A stretch of 64,000 nt of DNA from Cycas panzhihuaensis. Lineage: Eukaryota > Cycadophyta. Of the stretch, positions 12,631 through 24,784 are shown in pieces; position 1 is the stretch's first letter; each line of letters starts with the position of its first letter. Where the stretch lies: NCBI GenBank assembly GCA_023213395.1, contig CM041465.1, positions 170,011,741 through 170,075,740 of the forward strand, in the 5' to 3' direction. The notes beneath the pieces are model-generated. The model was not told the origin of the DNA. It saw nothing but the letters and a program-made list of their open reading frames with translations, and did no database searches. The position numbers were made by a program, and so were the translations under genes.

Positions 12631-12915
12631 CAATAGTTTACTTGTATTATTTTCAGATGTGATGTAATAATGATGCATATATAATAACTTAAGTAATGTT
12701 ACCTAGAAAATTAATAGCAACACCTGGATAATAATTTTTACAATGTTGTATTCACACTACATATCTATAATTTCACACTTTGTCCATATTATAAGATTTA
12801 TCTTTGATAATTGATTTTCCCATAATGAATTGTTACACAAGTATACAAATTGAAATGAACATTCATGCCAAATTATAGTTTTGCAATCCTATTGCTACTC
12901 ATTTTTCTATGAAAT
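9901..12915. repeat. AT-rich satellite with about 290-bp subunits in two higher-order copies
   Basis: The landmark CTCTTTATATCACTTTCAAGAT, with variants, recurs near 10,031, 10,321, 10,607, 10,898, 11,176, 11,751, 12,042 and 12,331, so most steps are 278-291 bp. Each subunit also has a TTTATCTCATATTACATGACTTTTG-like block and a TTATATTATATTATTTTT-like block. On top of this, four subunits plus a roughly 450-bp tail (about 10,310-11,740) are repeated as three subunits plus the same tail (about 11,741-12,910). The tail landmark GAATGTAGGTCCATAAATAA occurs at 11,294 and 12,449. No coding frame is supported. Confidence 0.85.
12602..12630. repeat. (AT)n microsatellite
   Basis: About 14 AT dinucleotides in the tail of the second higher-order satellite copy. 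The corresponding place in the first copy (about 11,448) has none, so the tract arose after the duplication. Confidence 0.9.
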
Positions 12916-13044
12916 ATATATTATAATTCTTTATTAATGTTACTAAGACTATTTTGCATAGATATCATCTAGTTATATAAAATGTATTTTATTATATTAT
13001 CAAAATCATTGAGTGCTTTCAAGATCCTTATCTCAATGGTCATG

Positions 13045-13511
13045 CGAAGTGATCAACTTCCTTTATTATTGCTATTTCTTCCAAAATTCTATGAACAATT
13101 TGCTAAATTACTAATGATAACAAAAAGTATAATATTTAAAGAAAAAATAGTGAATACACTAATCAACTTGATGGGGAATGCAGTCCACAAGGCTAGCCAA
13201 TACGATTCTGAATATGTCCAATTCACCTAATACCATTTGAGATGGCCAACGCTCTTTGAGTCAAGGCTACCTCTAGAAATTGTAACTCAATGGGCAAGCT
13301 AACTATAGCCTTAAAATCGAGTTTATGCTTAGAATAACAAATCTTAATGATGTCTAGATTAGGGACTCTAACCCCTATATATAATGGAATTTAATATTTT
13401 AAGGGGAGTTGGCCAAAATTGGGATAATTCACTGGAAATGAACCATGAATGAAGTAGGCTAGAAGACAGGCTATGACTGGTCAAAATAAGAGGGACATTA
13501 GGAATGTAATA
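13045..13511 (-). repeat. 3' LTR of element D
   Basis: 467 bp, aligning along its length with 18,114-18,583. Shared landmarks include CTCTAACCCCTATATATAAT and GAAATGAACCATGAATGAAG. The TATATATAA in this block may be the LTR promoter TATA box. The two LTRs differ at many positions, so the insertion is old. Confidence 0.88.
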
Positions 13512-13530
13512 AGTCTCTCCCCTCTAAAAC
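13512..13530 (-). other. Polypurine tract of element D
   Basis: On the minus strand the sequence reads GTTTTAGAGGGGAGAGACT immediately before the 3' LTR, the expected place for plus-strand priming. Confidence 0.75.
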
Positions 13531-13559
13531 ATGCTTTTCCCTCAAAACGTGGGCAGGTT

Positions 13560-16500
13560 TTGATGATGTTGTATCCATGATTCTGATTCCTACATTACGT
13601 CTTTTGTGCCTAATGGCTTCCATTTGATAATGAATTCTTTGATTTCTCTTGACCGTAATTTCTTCCTCCTTATTTGTATGATTCCTTCCGGTTTGATAAT
13701 TATTTTCCCTTCTTCATCTAGTTTTGGAATCACTATTTGGAGAGCTATCTTTTCCCCTAGCTTCTTTTTAAAGCAAGATGCATGGAATACATTGTAAATC
13801 TTGCTCTCTAGTGGTAGATCGATATGCTATGTCTCCAATATTTTCCTTGATTTGGTAAGATCTAAAGAATCTTGTTGCTAACTTCTGTTTGTTTGTTTGT
13901 CTTAGTGATGCTTGTTTATACAACTAAAGTCTCAAGAAAACCTAATCTCCAATCTTAAAACTTCTTTCAGATCTCTCTAAAATTGCTTACTATTTCATTC
14001 TATTCTTTGCCACCTCTAGATTATTTTTTAGTATCCTGATTATCTATTCCATTTATTGTTGGTGTTCTTATATTGATTATACATGTGATATTTTGGCCCA
14101 TGTACATATTGGCAGTGGTTCATACTTGTCTAGTACCTAACAAGGCAACATCTTTGCTACCATATGGTATTATATATTATACTTCCATTCTGCTAGATGA
14201 AGCCATCTATACCATTGATTCTATTTATCTAATGAAATTTTCTAAAGGTAACTTTCTAAACATATGTTTACTACCTTGGTTTATCCATCATTCTGTGGGT
14301 GATAGGCTGAGCTTAAGTGTAACTTTGTCCCCACTACTTTGAATAACTCTTGCTAAAAATGGCTTTGAATTTTGGACCCTGATCACTAATTATGATTTTA
14401 GGAAAATTATGTAACCGTTGTATCTCTTTTATGTATATTTTGGCTATCTAACTAGCCTTTGCTGTTGACTAAGTTCCCCTGAAGTGTACGTACTTCATAA
14501 GTTTAAGCACGACCACAAAGATAACATCTTTGCCTTCTGAACTTGAGAGGCCTATGATGAAATCCATTGAAACTTCTTCCCATTTCTGATAAGGGGTATC
14601 CAGAGGTTATAGTAATCCCACATTCTTTACATACTCTATTTTATTTTGTTGATAGGTATTATATTATGATACCATTCAAACTATGTCTGCCTTAATACCT
14701 TTCTAATAGAAGGAGTTTCGTATCCTTCTATATACCTTATCAATTCTAGAATGCCTTGATGTGGATGTCGAATATGCTTCCTCTAATAGATCTCCTTTTA
14801 CTTTAGCTATGGTTGGAACAAATATTTTCACTTCCGTAAGATTAATCCTCCTTATACTAGGAATTTTGATGTATATTCTTGTATTACTTCTAGCATTTTC
14901 TGTGGAACCCTATTACTCTTATACTCCTTTATTAATTTAGTAATCTAGCTAGAAGTTATTGCTACTATATCCTTAATAGAAACTTCTTCCTATGTTGGCC
15001 TTGATAATGCATCAACTATTACGTTTTCTTTTCCTTTCTCATATTTAATACTGAAATCAAACGTTTGAAGCTTATTGACCCATTTTTGTTATTCATCAGA
15101 TAGTATTTTCTAACTAAGAAACTATTTTAAACTATCATGATCTATTCTAGCTGTGAATTTACTTCCCAATAAGTATTGTCATCATTGCTAAATACCATAC
15201 ATTATTGCTAACATCTCCTTATCATATATCAATTTTATTTTTTTCCTATTGTTTAGATTCCTACTTTTATAAGCTATTGAATGCTCCTTTTGTAGCAATA
15301 TTGCTTTGATTTCAAGTCTAGATGCACCATATTCTAAAATGAAAGGCTAGAAAAAATCAAGAAAAGCTAATATTAGTGCCATAACCATTGCTTCTTTGAG
15401 TCTTTAGAATGTTTTATCAGCCCCTGAATTCCATCCAAATGCATCTCTTTTTATTAGGTATGTTAAGGGGGATGCGATGTATGCATATCCCTTGATGAAT
15501 TTTCTGAGAAACTCAACTACCCCTAAGAAGCTTCTTATTCCTATTATATTTTTTGGCATGGGCCAATTTATGATAGGTTGCATCTTCTTAGGGTCAATCT
15601 TGATTCCTTATTGTGTGATGACATGCCTTATATACTATAACTCCTCCTTTACAAACGAATATTTCTTTCTGTTTATATATAACAGGGATTTCTTCAATAT
15701 CAGAGGATGGCTCTTATGTGGTCTAGGTGTTCCTCCCATGTCTTACTATATATCAATATGTCATCAAAAAAGACTAGCACAAAGTTTTGTAGCTCTAGTT
15801 TAAGCATTAAATTCATCATATCTTAAAATGTTACTAGGGAATTTATTAGTCCAAATGGCATGACCTTAAATTCAAATAATCCCTCATGCATACAAAATGT
15901 GGTCTTATGTATATCTTATTCCCTTACTTTTATTTTATATTAACCTAAATGAAGGCTGAGTTTCATGAAGTATCTGGCTTTATGAATTTTGTTTAATAAA
16001 TCATCTATCCTTAGAATAGGATATTAATTCTTCACAGTTAGCTTATTCAATCCTCTGTAGTGGATGCACATCTTATATGACCCATCCATTTTTGGGTTTA
16101 TTACTACTGGTGATGCATATGGACTTGTACTTTTTGTTATGATTCCTTGAAGCAAACTTTTCAGAGTAATATTCTTAATTTCTCTCCTTAAGTGGTAAGG
16201 ATGCATGTATGGTCAAATGTTCACCAGAGCTACTCATGTTATTAATTCAATGGCATGCTCATGTTTCCTTTTTGGTGGGAGCCATTAAGGTTCTTCAAAC
16301 ATTTCATTGTGTTCTTCTATAATCTTTTGGACTTTAGAAGGCATATCCTCCGCTACTATTCTAGAACATGTTATTATATATGTGGATAAATTTTTGCTTA
16401 GAATTTTTTCCATCCGATGTGATGATACTAGCTAAAAGAGGAGAATGAAAGGTGCTTATAGATGATATTTTTGACCCTTTTAATAAAAGCTCATAAACCG

Positions 16501-16880
16501 AGTCGTATAGTTAGTGACGACATTCCCTAGTGTATGTGACCATTGGATGGCTAATATTACATCGACTCCCCCAATTGCAATGATAAACATGCATGTTGTC
16601 ACTTCATACTCACTTATTTATAGATTTGTCAATTTACAATAGCTACCATATGGTGTAGTCTTCCCATTTATCATCGAGACTTGGAATGGATTTAGTGGCC
16701 AAATTGGAATACCTAGCTTTTTTTCTATTGCTTTATTAATAAAGTTGTGTATGCTATGCTATCAACCAAAACTGATATTGGTACTCCTTTTAACATCCCT
16801 TAAAATATTAGGGTATGTGAGATGACGTGTTACCCTGTAATAGCCTATAAGGATATCTACGTATTCTCTGTGTCCATCTA
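13560..16880 (-). pseudogene. Element D pol: RT, RNase H, integrase (broken)
   Basis: From right to left on the minus strand: RT with SPYASPVV and CIHYRGLNKLTVKN at about 16,200-16,024; GLFEFKVMPFGL at about 15,880; the catalytic stretch FFDDILIYSKTWEEHL near 15,780-15,710; the connection IDPKKMQPI...FLGVVEFLRKFI at about 15,600-15,480; RNase H beginning LEYGASRLEIKAILL at about 15,345, where Gly replaces the usual catalytic Asp (DASxxxxGAVL); a GKENVIVDALSRP linker at about 15,050; integrase remnants at about 14,900-13,900; and a C-terminal tail at about 13,870-13,720. Stops and frameshifts interrupt every domain. The GLFEF-type RT block and FFDDILIYS are typical of plant chromoviruses. Confidence 0.8.
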
Positions 16881-18060
16881 TAATAGTTTCTCTTCTTTGA
16901 CTTCTTAAACCTATTACTCTTCTTCTATTATATTTAGCACTTCTATATCTTTGTTATTCATTATAAACACTTTTTTGGGTTGAAATTGGTGTTCTTTATT
17001 CTATTTTCCACTGCATTTAAAGCACTTTCCCTTTCTTATATGTTCTTCCTTTATTATACCCTTGCTTTCTCCCATACTCCTTACTATTAATTGAGGATCT
17101 ATCTTTGTTTCTGATTTTGTCCAATTCAAATTTTAACTCTAATTTTGATATGTTTGGGCTCATATCTCTAGATATAAGTGGGATGACTTTCCCTTAGTTT
17201 TGCTTCAACGTTATTTACTATTATGATTGCTTCTCAAATATTTGAAGGATCCATTACTTTGATTCAAAATTTAAGTTGGATCTTCAGTCCATCGATGTGC
17301 ATCTCCATGATACATTCTGATGGTACTCTCTTTGAGACTAAACATAGGATACTTTAAAATTGCTCAATATACTCCAGTATTGATCCTTAATGTTATAATC
17401 TAGTTAACTGGGTGAAGTAATCCATATTCCATGAATCTTCATATTAGACAATTAACCCTGCTTTCATATTTTCCCATATTTCCTAAATTCTTGAGTTCAT
17501 CTTTAGGCACCAATAATACCATTTCAAAGCTCTTCTATATAGATACAAAAAGGTGACTTTTAATTTTTCTTTTTCTAATAGTTTGTATACCCAGAAGTAT
17601 GTCTCTATTTATAGTAACCAGCTTATAATATCTTTAGATCTTTCTAAATCGAATTATTGAAGTGCAAATTTTGTTCCCTTAAGACCACAATCTACTTGCT
17701 ATCCTCGTCTCTCAAAAGTGATCCTATTAAATCACCTTATGTTCCTTTATGGTCATTTTTCTTGACCCTCTTGATCATCCCTTGTGTTTACTAATTCTGG
17801 TACTTTATTTATACTCAATGGTTTCCCTTGTTCTATATCACCTTTTGGCCTCTAGATTCTTGGTGTGTTTAATTTTCCTTATTTCCCCATGAACTGATTT
17901 AGCTAGATTTTCATCATTTTAGAGAGATCATTGATCTCTTTTGTTAACTTATCTACCTTTTCTTTAAAAGCTCTTATTTGGGGCCCTATTTTCCTAGGAA
18001 TTATGCTTTTCCCATATCTTAGTTTTGTCCCTTAGGGGAGGGGGGAAATTGGGTCCCTAA
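16881..18060 (-). pseudogene. Element D gag with zinc-knuckle remnant
   Basis: Fragmented minus-strand frames between the PBS and pol. Near 17,040-17,000 a GKCFKCSGK motif followed by NKEH fits a degenerate CCHC zinc knuckle. Upstream pieces such as LVPKDELKNLGNM are consistent with a gag capsid region but too broken to align by eye. Function when intact: nucleocapsid packaging of element RNA. Confidence 0.55.
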
Positions 18061-18099
18061 TTTTGCCTTAGTTTCTTCAACTTCTTGCCTTAGAATGAA

Positions 18100-18111
18100 G
18101 CTCTATTAACA
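18100..18111 (-). other. Primer binding site of element D (tRNA-iMet type)
   Basis: On the minus strand, two bases after the 5' LTR end, TGTTAATAGAGC matches the initiator-tRNA-Met PBS consensus TGGTATCAGAGC at 9 of 12 positions. Confidence 0.7.
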
Positions 18112-18113
18112 CT

Positions 18114-18583
18114 TGAAGTGATTAACTTTCTCTATTACTACTATTTATTCTGAATTTCTATGAAGAGTTTACTAAAAATTACTAATGATAATAAAAAGTA
18201 TAATATTGAAGGAAAAAATAGTGAATACACCAACCAAGTTGATGGGGAATGTAGTCCATAGGACTAGCCAATATGGTTCTCGATATGTCTGATTCACCCA
18301 ATACCATGTATGAGATGCCAACCCTCTTCGATGTGAGGTTACTTCCAAAAATTGTAGCTCAATGGGTGTGCTAATTATAGCCCTAAGTCCAAGTTCATGC
18401 TAAGAAGAACAAATCCTGATGATGTCTAGAATGAGGACTCTAACCCCTATATATAATAGCATTTAATATTCTAAGAGAAGTCAGCCAGAACTAGGACAAT
18501 TCATTAGAAATGAACCATGAATGAAGTCAGCTAGAAGATAGGCTATGATTGGTTAAAATAAGACGGAAATTAGGGATGTAACA
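18114..18583 (-). repeat. 5' LTR of element D
   Basis: 470 bp, beginning TGTTAC and ending CACTTCA on the minus strand, flanked outside by TCATG. Its outer 185 bp (18,399-18,583) are copied a second time at 20,013-20,197 by the later tandem duplication. Confidence 0.88.
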
Positions 18584-18789
18584 TCATGTTTTAGTAGGAG
18601 GATGGTTTCTTTTACTTCAAACTCATGGAAATAGGATATTATGTCATCACATGTAAGGAATAAGATATAGATATATTGAGAAATATCTAAGTAAGAATTC
18701 CTCTTCTTTATTAGCTTTATATAAAGAAATTAGATAGATAAGAAGGATAATATAATATAATATATTAGCCTTTACCAACTAAAGGGTGA

Positions 18790-18828
18790 ATATACATACA
18801 TACATACACATATATATATATATATATC

Positions 18829-18906
<78 letters not shown>

Positions 18907-19006
18907 CATATATTTATGTATGTATGTATATATATATATATATATATAGATGTATATATATATGTCTGTATGTATGTATATATATATGTATATATATATG
19001 TATGTA

Positions 19007-19037
<31 letters not shown>

Positions 19038-19246
19038 ATATATGTATATATGTATATATGTAGATATATATGTGTGTATATATATATATGTATGTATATA
19101 TATATATATGTATGTATATATATATACACACACACATATATACACACACACATATATATATACATATATACATATATACATATATACATGTATATATACA
19201 TACACACACACACACACACGCATATATATATATATATATATATATT
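18790..19246. repeat. Compound microsatellite, copy 1
   Basis: About 457 bp of TA repeats broken by TATG/TGTG groups in the middle and CACA/CATA groups on the right, so much of it is self-complementary. The long Ile/Tyr/His frames in every phase are artefacts of the dinucleotide repeat. Confidence 0.95.
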
Positions 19247-20403
19247 GATCCGAAAGTAGAGCGTAATTAGTGAAGAAATCAATTACTAACCTTTCTTCTT
19301 GAGACCCTAGGTATTAGTGTAGAATTCCCAATAACATCAAAATAAGAATGAGCCCATAAAAGGAAATTCTATACCAAATCATTTGTACTTGCCATTTCTC
19401 AAAAGCTAAGAAGAGTAATACTTTTATTAAACTAGAAAAATCTCTATTTAATGGTGGAGAAAACAACTAGCAAAAGGATGGTCAAGTTACAAGGAATAGA
19501 TGATACAATTATACCATAAGGGGGCCTCCAACCTTTTAAGTGCTTCCCCAAGGATGCTCCCAAGTCAAGTGTCTTTCACATTCAAGAACAAAGTCTCCAA
19601 CCATATAAATGAGCTCAAGAGCAATCAATTTATAAAAAGAAACCCAAAATTCATGTTTAACAAGTGGCAATCATACAAGTACAACCACTAATAACCAGAA
19701 TGCATGTTAGCTAATTAGCATTCATGTAATTCTAAAAAGTTATGGCTTGGTACCTAGGTCTAAAGAAATATAATTGGTCTCAAATTTAGTACACATGTCC
19801 CCTTTACTTCCTTAAAATTTTAGCACATTTAGATATAATTTGATCACATTTTTATTAATTTAATAATTGTATGTATTTAATATTTTTCTATTAGTTGTGA
19901 TATCAATTTTCTATAAAACAAGGCTTGAAATCTAATCAAATGATATTTTTTGAATCCTACCTTTTGCATACATGTAGTGGGATCTGTCTTCTTCCTTTAC
20001 ACAAAATTTCATGCTAAGAAGAACAAATCCTGATGATGTCTAGAATGAGGACTCTAACCCCTATATATAATAGCATTTAATATTCTAAGAGAAGTCAGCC
20101 AGAACTAGGACAATTCATTAGAAATGAACCATGAATGAAGTCAGCTAGAAGATAGGCTATGATTGGTTAAAATAAGACGGAAATTAGGGATGTAACATCA
20201 TGTTTTAGTAGGAGGATGGTTTCTTTTACTTCAAACTCATGGAAATAGGATATTATGTCATCACATGTAAGGAATAAGATATAGATATATTGAGAAATAT
20301 CTAAGTAAGAATTCCTCTTCTTTATTAGCTTTATATAAAGAAATTAGATAGATAAGAAGGATAATATAATATAATATATTAGCCTTTACCAACTAAAGGG
20401 TGA

Positions 20404-20858
<455 letters not shown>

Positions 20859-21759
20859 GATCCGAAAGTAGAGCGTAATTGGTGAAGAAATCAATTACTA
20901 ACCTTTCTTCTTGAGACCCTAGGTATTAGTGTAGAATTCCCAATAACATCAAAATAAGAATGAGCCCATAAAAGGAAATTCTATACCAAATCATTTGTAC
21001 TTGCCATTTCTCAAAAGCTAAGAAGAGTAATACTTTTATTAAACTAGAAAAATCTCTATTTAATGGTGGAGAAAACAACTAGCAAAAGGATGGTCAAGTT
21101 ACAAGGAATAGATGATACAATTATACCATAAGGGGGCCTCCAACCTTTTAAGTGCTTCCCCAAGGATGCTCCCAAGTCAAGTGTCTTTCACATTCAAGAA
21201 CAAAGTCTCCAACCATATAAATGAGCTCACGAGCAATCAATTTATAAAAAGAAACCCAAAATTCATGTTTAACAAGTGGCAATCATACAAGTACAACCAC
21301 TAATAACCAGAATGCATGTTAGCTAATTGGCATTCATGTAATTCTAAAAAGTTATGGCTTGGTACCTAGGTCTAAAGAAATATAATTGGTCTCAAATTTA
21401 GTACACATGTCCCCTTTACTTCCTTAAAATTTTAGCACATTTAGATATAATTTGATCACATTTTTATTAATTTGATAATTGTATGTATTTAATATTTTTC
21501 TATTAGTTGTGATATCAATTTTCTATAAAACAAGGCTTGAAATCTAATCAAACGATATTTTTTGAATCCTACCTTTTGCACACATGTAGTGGGATCTGTC
21601 TTCTTCCTTTACACAAAATTTCATATTAGTTTGACACCATTTGGCCCTATCTCTTTCAGTTATGCCAATGCCTAGCATTTTATGCCTCCTGTAGACATAT
21701 GGTAGATCCTCCTAGCATTTTCTACCTCCTGTAGATATATGGTAGATCCTCCTGGATCA
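20859..21759 (-). repeat. 3' LTR of element E, with a 40-bp internal tandem duplication
   Basis: Starts TGATCCAGGAGG on the minus strand at 21,759 and runs to about 20,859, where the microsatellite begins. It is about 900 bp because CCTAGCATTTT..TAGATCCT occurs twice in tandem (21,671-21,710 and 21,711-21,750); the 5' LTR has this block once. Confidence 0.87.
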
Positions 21760-21776
21760 TCACTCCCCTTCCTTGC
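21760..21776 (-). other. Polypurine tract of element E
   Basis: Minus strand GCAAGGAAGGGGAGTGA directly precedes the 3' LTR start. Confidence 0.8.
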
Positions 21777-22009
21777 AAAATAGCCAACTCTTGTTTGGCT
21801 TAGAATTGGAGATGGGAGAAGTGTTATTCTCCTTGTTGCCTACTAAACCACTTGGCCTTACTAGGTAATTGTCCTGCTACTCCAATCCTAAAAGATTCAT
21901 GTGTCTTATGTCTTGTTTTGGTGGATTTTCTCTCTAAGATACAATCTTCCTTGAGAGGCTCCTTGCTTTCCAAATACAAGTCATCAACTGAAGGTAAAGT
22001 GAACTAGTA

Positions 22010-23269
22010 CTACTCCTCATCTAGCATGGAGGGCTTAAAGAGTTTTAAATATTCAACATTTACTATTGAATATATTTGTATATAAGGTGGAAGATCAAGT
22101 TGAAAAGCATTGCCACATACTTTTCTCAAAATCTTGAATGGTCCATACCTTATAGGTTTGTGTTTCTTGCCTTCTCCTTTCAACCTCACCTTGCTCAAGT
22201 ATAACCATACCAAATCTCCTTCTTGAAAAGTACACTCTTTCCTATGCTTGTCATGTCTTTCCTTGTACTTTTATTGAGTCCTTAGAAATTGATCATGTAC
22301 TTCTTTGTGGACTCTCTGGATCTTCTCTAAGTATCTTAAATCCTTGTTATGCCCCTCCTTCTCTTTGGTGGATCCTTCCTTAGCTTGTATGGAAAACTCT
22401 AAGTCAAATAGACTTTGAAGCAAGTATCCCAAACAAACTTTAAAAGGTGCTTTAGAGTGTGATGCATGCATTACCCTATTAAATGCAAATTGCAGAAAAG
22501 CCAATGATTCATCCCAAGTCTTTAGATACTTGGAATTATATCCCTTCAATAAATGTACCAAAGTTCTATTCACTACTTTGGTTTGTCCATTTGTTTAAGG
22601 ATGGAAACTTATACTCCTCTTCAATTTGGTATCCATCATCTCCCATAGTGTCTTCCAAAATAATGAAAGGAATCGAGTGTCCCGATCTTAAATGATGGAA
22701 GAAGACAAACTAAAATTCTTCCATACATGCTTAAAGAATAACTCAACTACCCATGTTCCTGTGATTGTCTTCTTACAAGGTATTAGACATATCATTTTGC
22801 TGAACCTATCTACAACAACAAAGAGATAGTCATGTCCCTTCCTAGTCATGGGAAGTCCCCCTAAGAAATCAATGGAGATACTTTCTCAAGGCTTAGTGGG
22901 AATAGGAAGTGGTATATACAATCCTAATTTTCTAGAAGAAAGCTTAGAAGTATTACACATTACACATCTTTTTACATATTTTCTTACATCATTTTACATC
23001 TTTGGACATACAACATATCTTCTTAAGTTTGCTAAAGCCTTCTCTATACCAAAGTAACCAGCTACTTTAGAAGTATGGGCTTCTCTAAGCCACTTGATCT
23101 TGTCTCCTTTTGATGGAATATAGAGCCTCTCCCCTTTAAAAAGTAGACCATCCTTCCAAATAAGTTGGTTAGGTCTTCCTTTCGCTAGGTTCTCTAATTC
23201 TTCCTTCAAGGCTTTATCTTCATAGTACAAGTTTTTGTACTCTCCATGATGCATTGGCTCCACCTGCAA
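22010..23269 (-). pseudogene. Element E integrase (catalytic Glu replaced by Lys)
   Basis: Right to left on the minus strand: zinc-binding N-terminus with HTSKVAGYFGIEKALANLRR and a downstream CVMC pair (23,269 to about 22,940); core with SIDFLGGLP (first catalytic Asp) at about 22,870, a DRDTRFLS block (second Asp, just after a stop) near 22,680, and NGQTKVVNRT at about 22,580, where the expected catalytic Glu of QTEVVNR is Lys (GAG to AAG). Core end at 22,573-22,271 with FAFNRVMHASHSKAPF. The C-terminal GPY/F-type module, RYGPFKILRK, is at 22,213-22,010. The Glu-to-Lys change and two stops would abolish strand transfer. Confidence 0.88.
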
Positions 23270-23299
23270 ATTATAAGAGAACTACAAACAAAAGTAGAA

Positions 23300-24775
23300 G
23301 AAGAAGTGGAACAAGGTGGTCTAGATAACATATCAATAATTTTATTAGTAGATCATTTTTTGTACTTAATTACAATATTGAATTGTTGTAAATAACTCAT
23401 CTACTTCATGTGTCTTACTTGCTGTAATTTACTTTGGATTTGCAAAAATTGAAGAGGCTTATGATCAGTATGAACTATAACCTCTTTTCCAAGTAAGTAG
23501 GACCTCTAATGCTTGCATGCTTGATGTAGTGCGAACATTTTTTGATCATATGTTAGGTAGTTTTTTACTTGAGGGGTGAAGACTTCTGAATGGTAAGTAA
23601 TAGGCTTCCCATCTTGAATAAGGATAACTCCCATCGTATTTCCACTTGCATCGACTTCTACTTCAAAAGGCCTTTGTAAGTTTGGCATTGCCAAAACTGG
23701 TGCTTCACAAATTTTCTTCTTTAAAAGAAGAAAAACTTCTTCCTCCTTGGAACCCCAAGTAAACTTTTTACCAACTTTTGTTAATCCATGTAGAGGTGCT
23801 ACAATCTATGAGAAATAAAGAATAAACTTTCTCAAGTATTGACAAGATCTTAAAAACCTTCTCATCTCCATGGTGTTTGTTGGCCTAGGCCATTTGAGGA
23901 TGGCTTGAGTCTTGAGTAGATTAAACTCAAATTTTTACCTCCAACCACAAAGCCTAAGAAGACCAAGTTCTCCTTGACAAATTCACACTTCTTCACATTA
24001 AGCTTCAAATGATTCTGAACCAAAGTCTTTAAAACTTCTTCTATATGTTGAAAATATTCCTCCCATGTGTTTCTAAAAATCAAAATGTCATCAAGATAGA
24101 CGACAATAAAATTATCCAAGTAAGGGCTTAACACTTCATTCATTAGCTTTATAAATGTTGCAAGAGCATTATACAATCTGAAAGGCATAACCATCTATTC
24201 AAAGAGTCCTTGCTTTGTTTTGAAGGCCGTATTCCATGTGTCCTCATTTTTGACCATAACTTGGTGATAACCACTTTTCAAATCCAACTTAGTAAAATAA
24301 CAAACATGTTGAATTTGATCAAGCAAATCATGTATGTGAGGTAAGGGATAGCAATTTTTAATTATGATTTTATTCAAAGCACGAAAGTTTACACACATTC
24401 TCCATCCTATATCCTTCTTAGACACCAAGACAATTGGTGACCCATAAGGTGAACATGAAGGTCTTATGAACCCTTGATCAAACAACTCCTCAACTTGCCT
24501 CTTTATCTCATTATTCTCTATAATGGAGTGCCTATACAAAGCAACATTAGGTAATGGTGCATCTCCTACAAGAGAGATTTCATGCTCTATTTTCTCTTTG
24601 GTAGTAGCCCATGAACATGCTGAAATAGAATGTCATACCTTCTCTTCAACTCCTCAATTTGTTGCATTTGTTTAGGTGATATAAGAAGAATGTGAGTAGA
24701 AGGGCCTCCTTCATCTCTTGGCTCTTCTTTTCTCCTTACCATTAAGATGATAAATTTACCACATGCATTAATCAT
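23300..24775 (-). pseudogene. Element E reverse transcriptase and RNase H (few stops)
   Basis: RT begins at about 24,539 with SCSPYGSPIVLVSKKDIGWR, CVNFRALNKI and YFTKLDLKSGYHQ, is interrupted by one stop after KTKQGLFE (24,195), and resumes with MVMPF and the catalytic YLDD within FIVVYLDDILIF at about 24,110. The connection around 23,862 is damaged. RNase H starts FEVEVDASGNTMGVIL at about 23,670 (first catalytic Asp present), with YDQKMFALHQACKHW and later HTDHKPLQF. These are orthodox Ty3/gypsy domains and would copy element RNA into DNA if intact. Confidence 0.88.
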
Positions 24776-24784
24776 CCTTTTTTC

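Larger units (their letters stand above)
13045..18583 (-). mobile_element. Element D: 5.5 kb Ty3/gypsy retrotransposon, chromovirus-like, decayed
   Basis: Complete structure on the minus strand: 5' LTR 18,583-18,114, PBS, gag, pol (RT, RNase H, integrase), PPT, 3' LTR 13,511-13,045. The 5-bp target duplication TCATG is at 13,040-13,044 and 18,584-18,588. LTR ends are TGTTAC and CACTTCA in the right copy, with mutations TATTAC and CACTTCG in the left. Short LTRs, a tRNA-Met-type PBS, 5.5 kb length and a single gag-pol suggest a Reina/Tekay-like chromovirus. I could not confirm a chromodomain. Dense stops and frameshifts mean it cannot be autonomous. Confidence 0.88.

Noticed and set aside
9901-12915. 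CRISPR-like regular repeats
   Set aside because: Repeat units are about 290 bp, AT-rich and without unique spacers; this is eukaryotic satellite DNA.
18786-19282. Long open frames rich in Ile, Tyr, His on both strands (also 20,379-20,894)
   Set aside because: They are translations of a (TA)n/(CA)n/(TG)n microsatellite, which is open in all frames.
22483-23057. Plus-strand ORFs 22,483-22,695 and 22,848-23,057
   Set aside because: Complement of the element E integrase, which is clearly recognisable on the minus strand.
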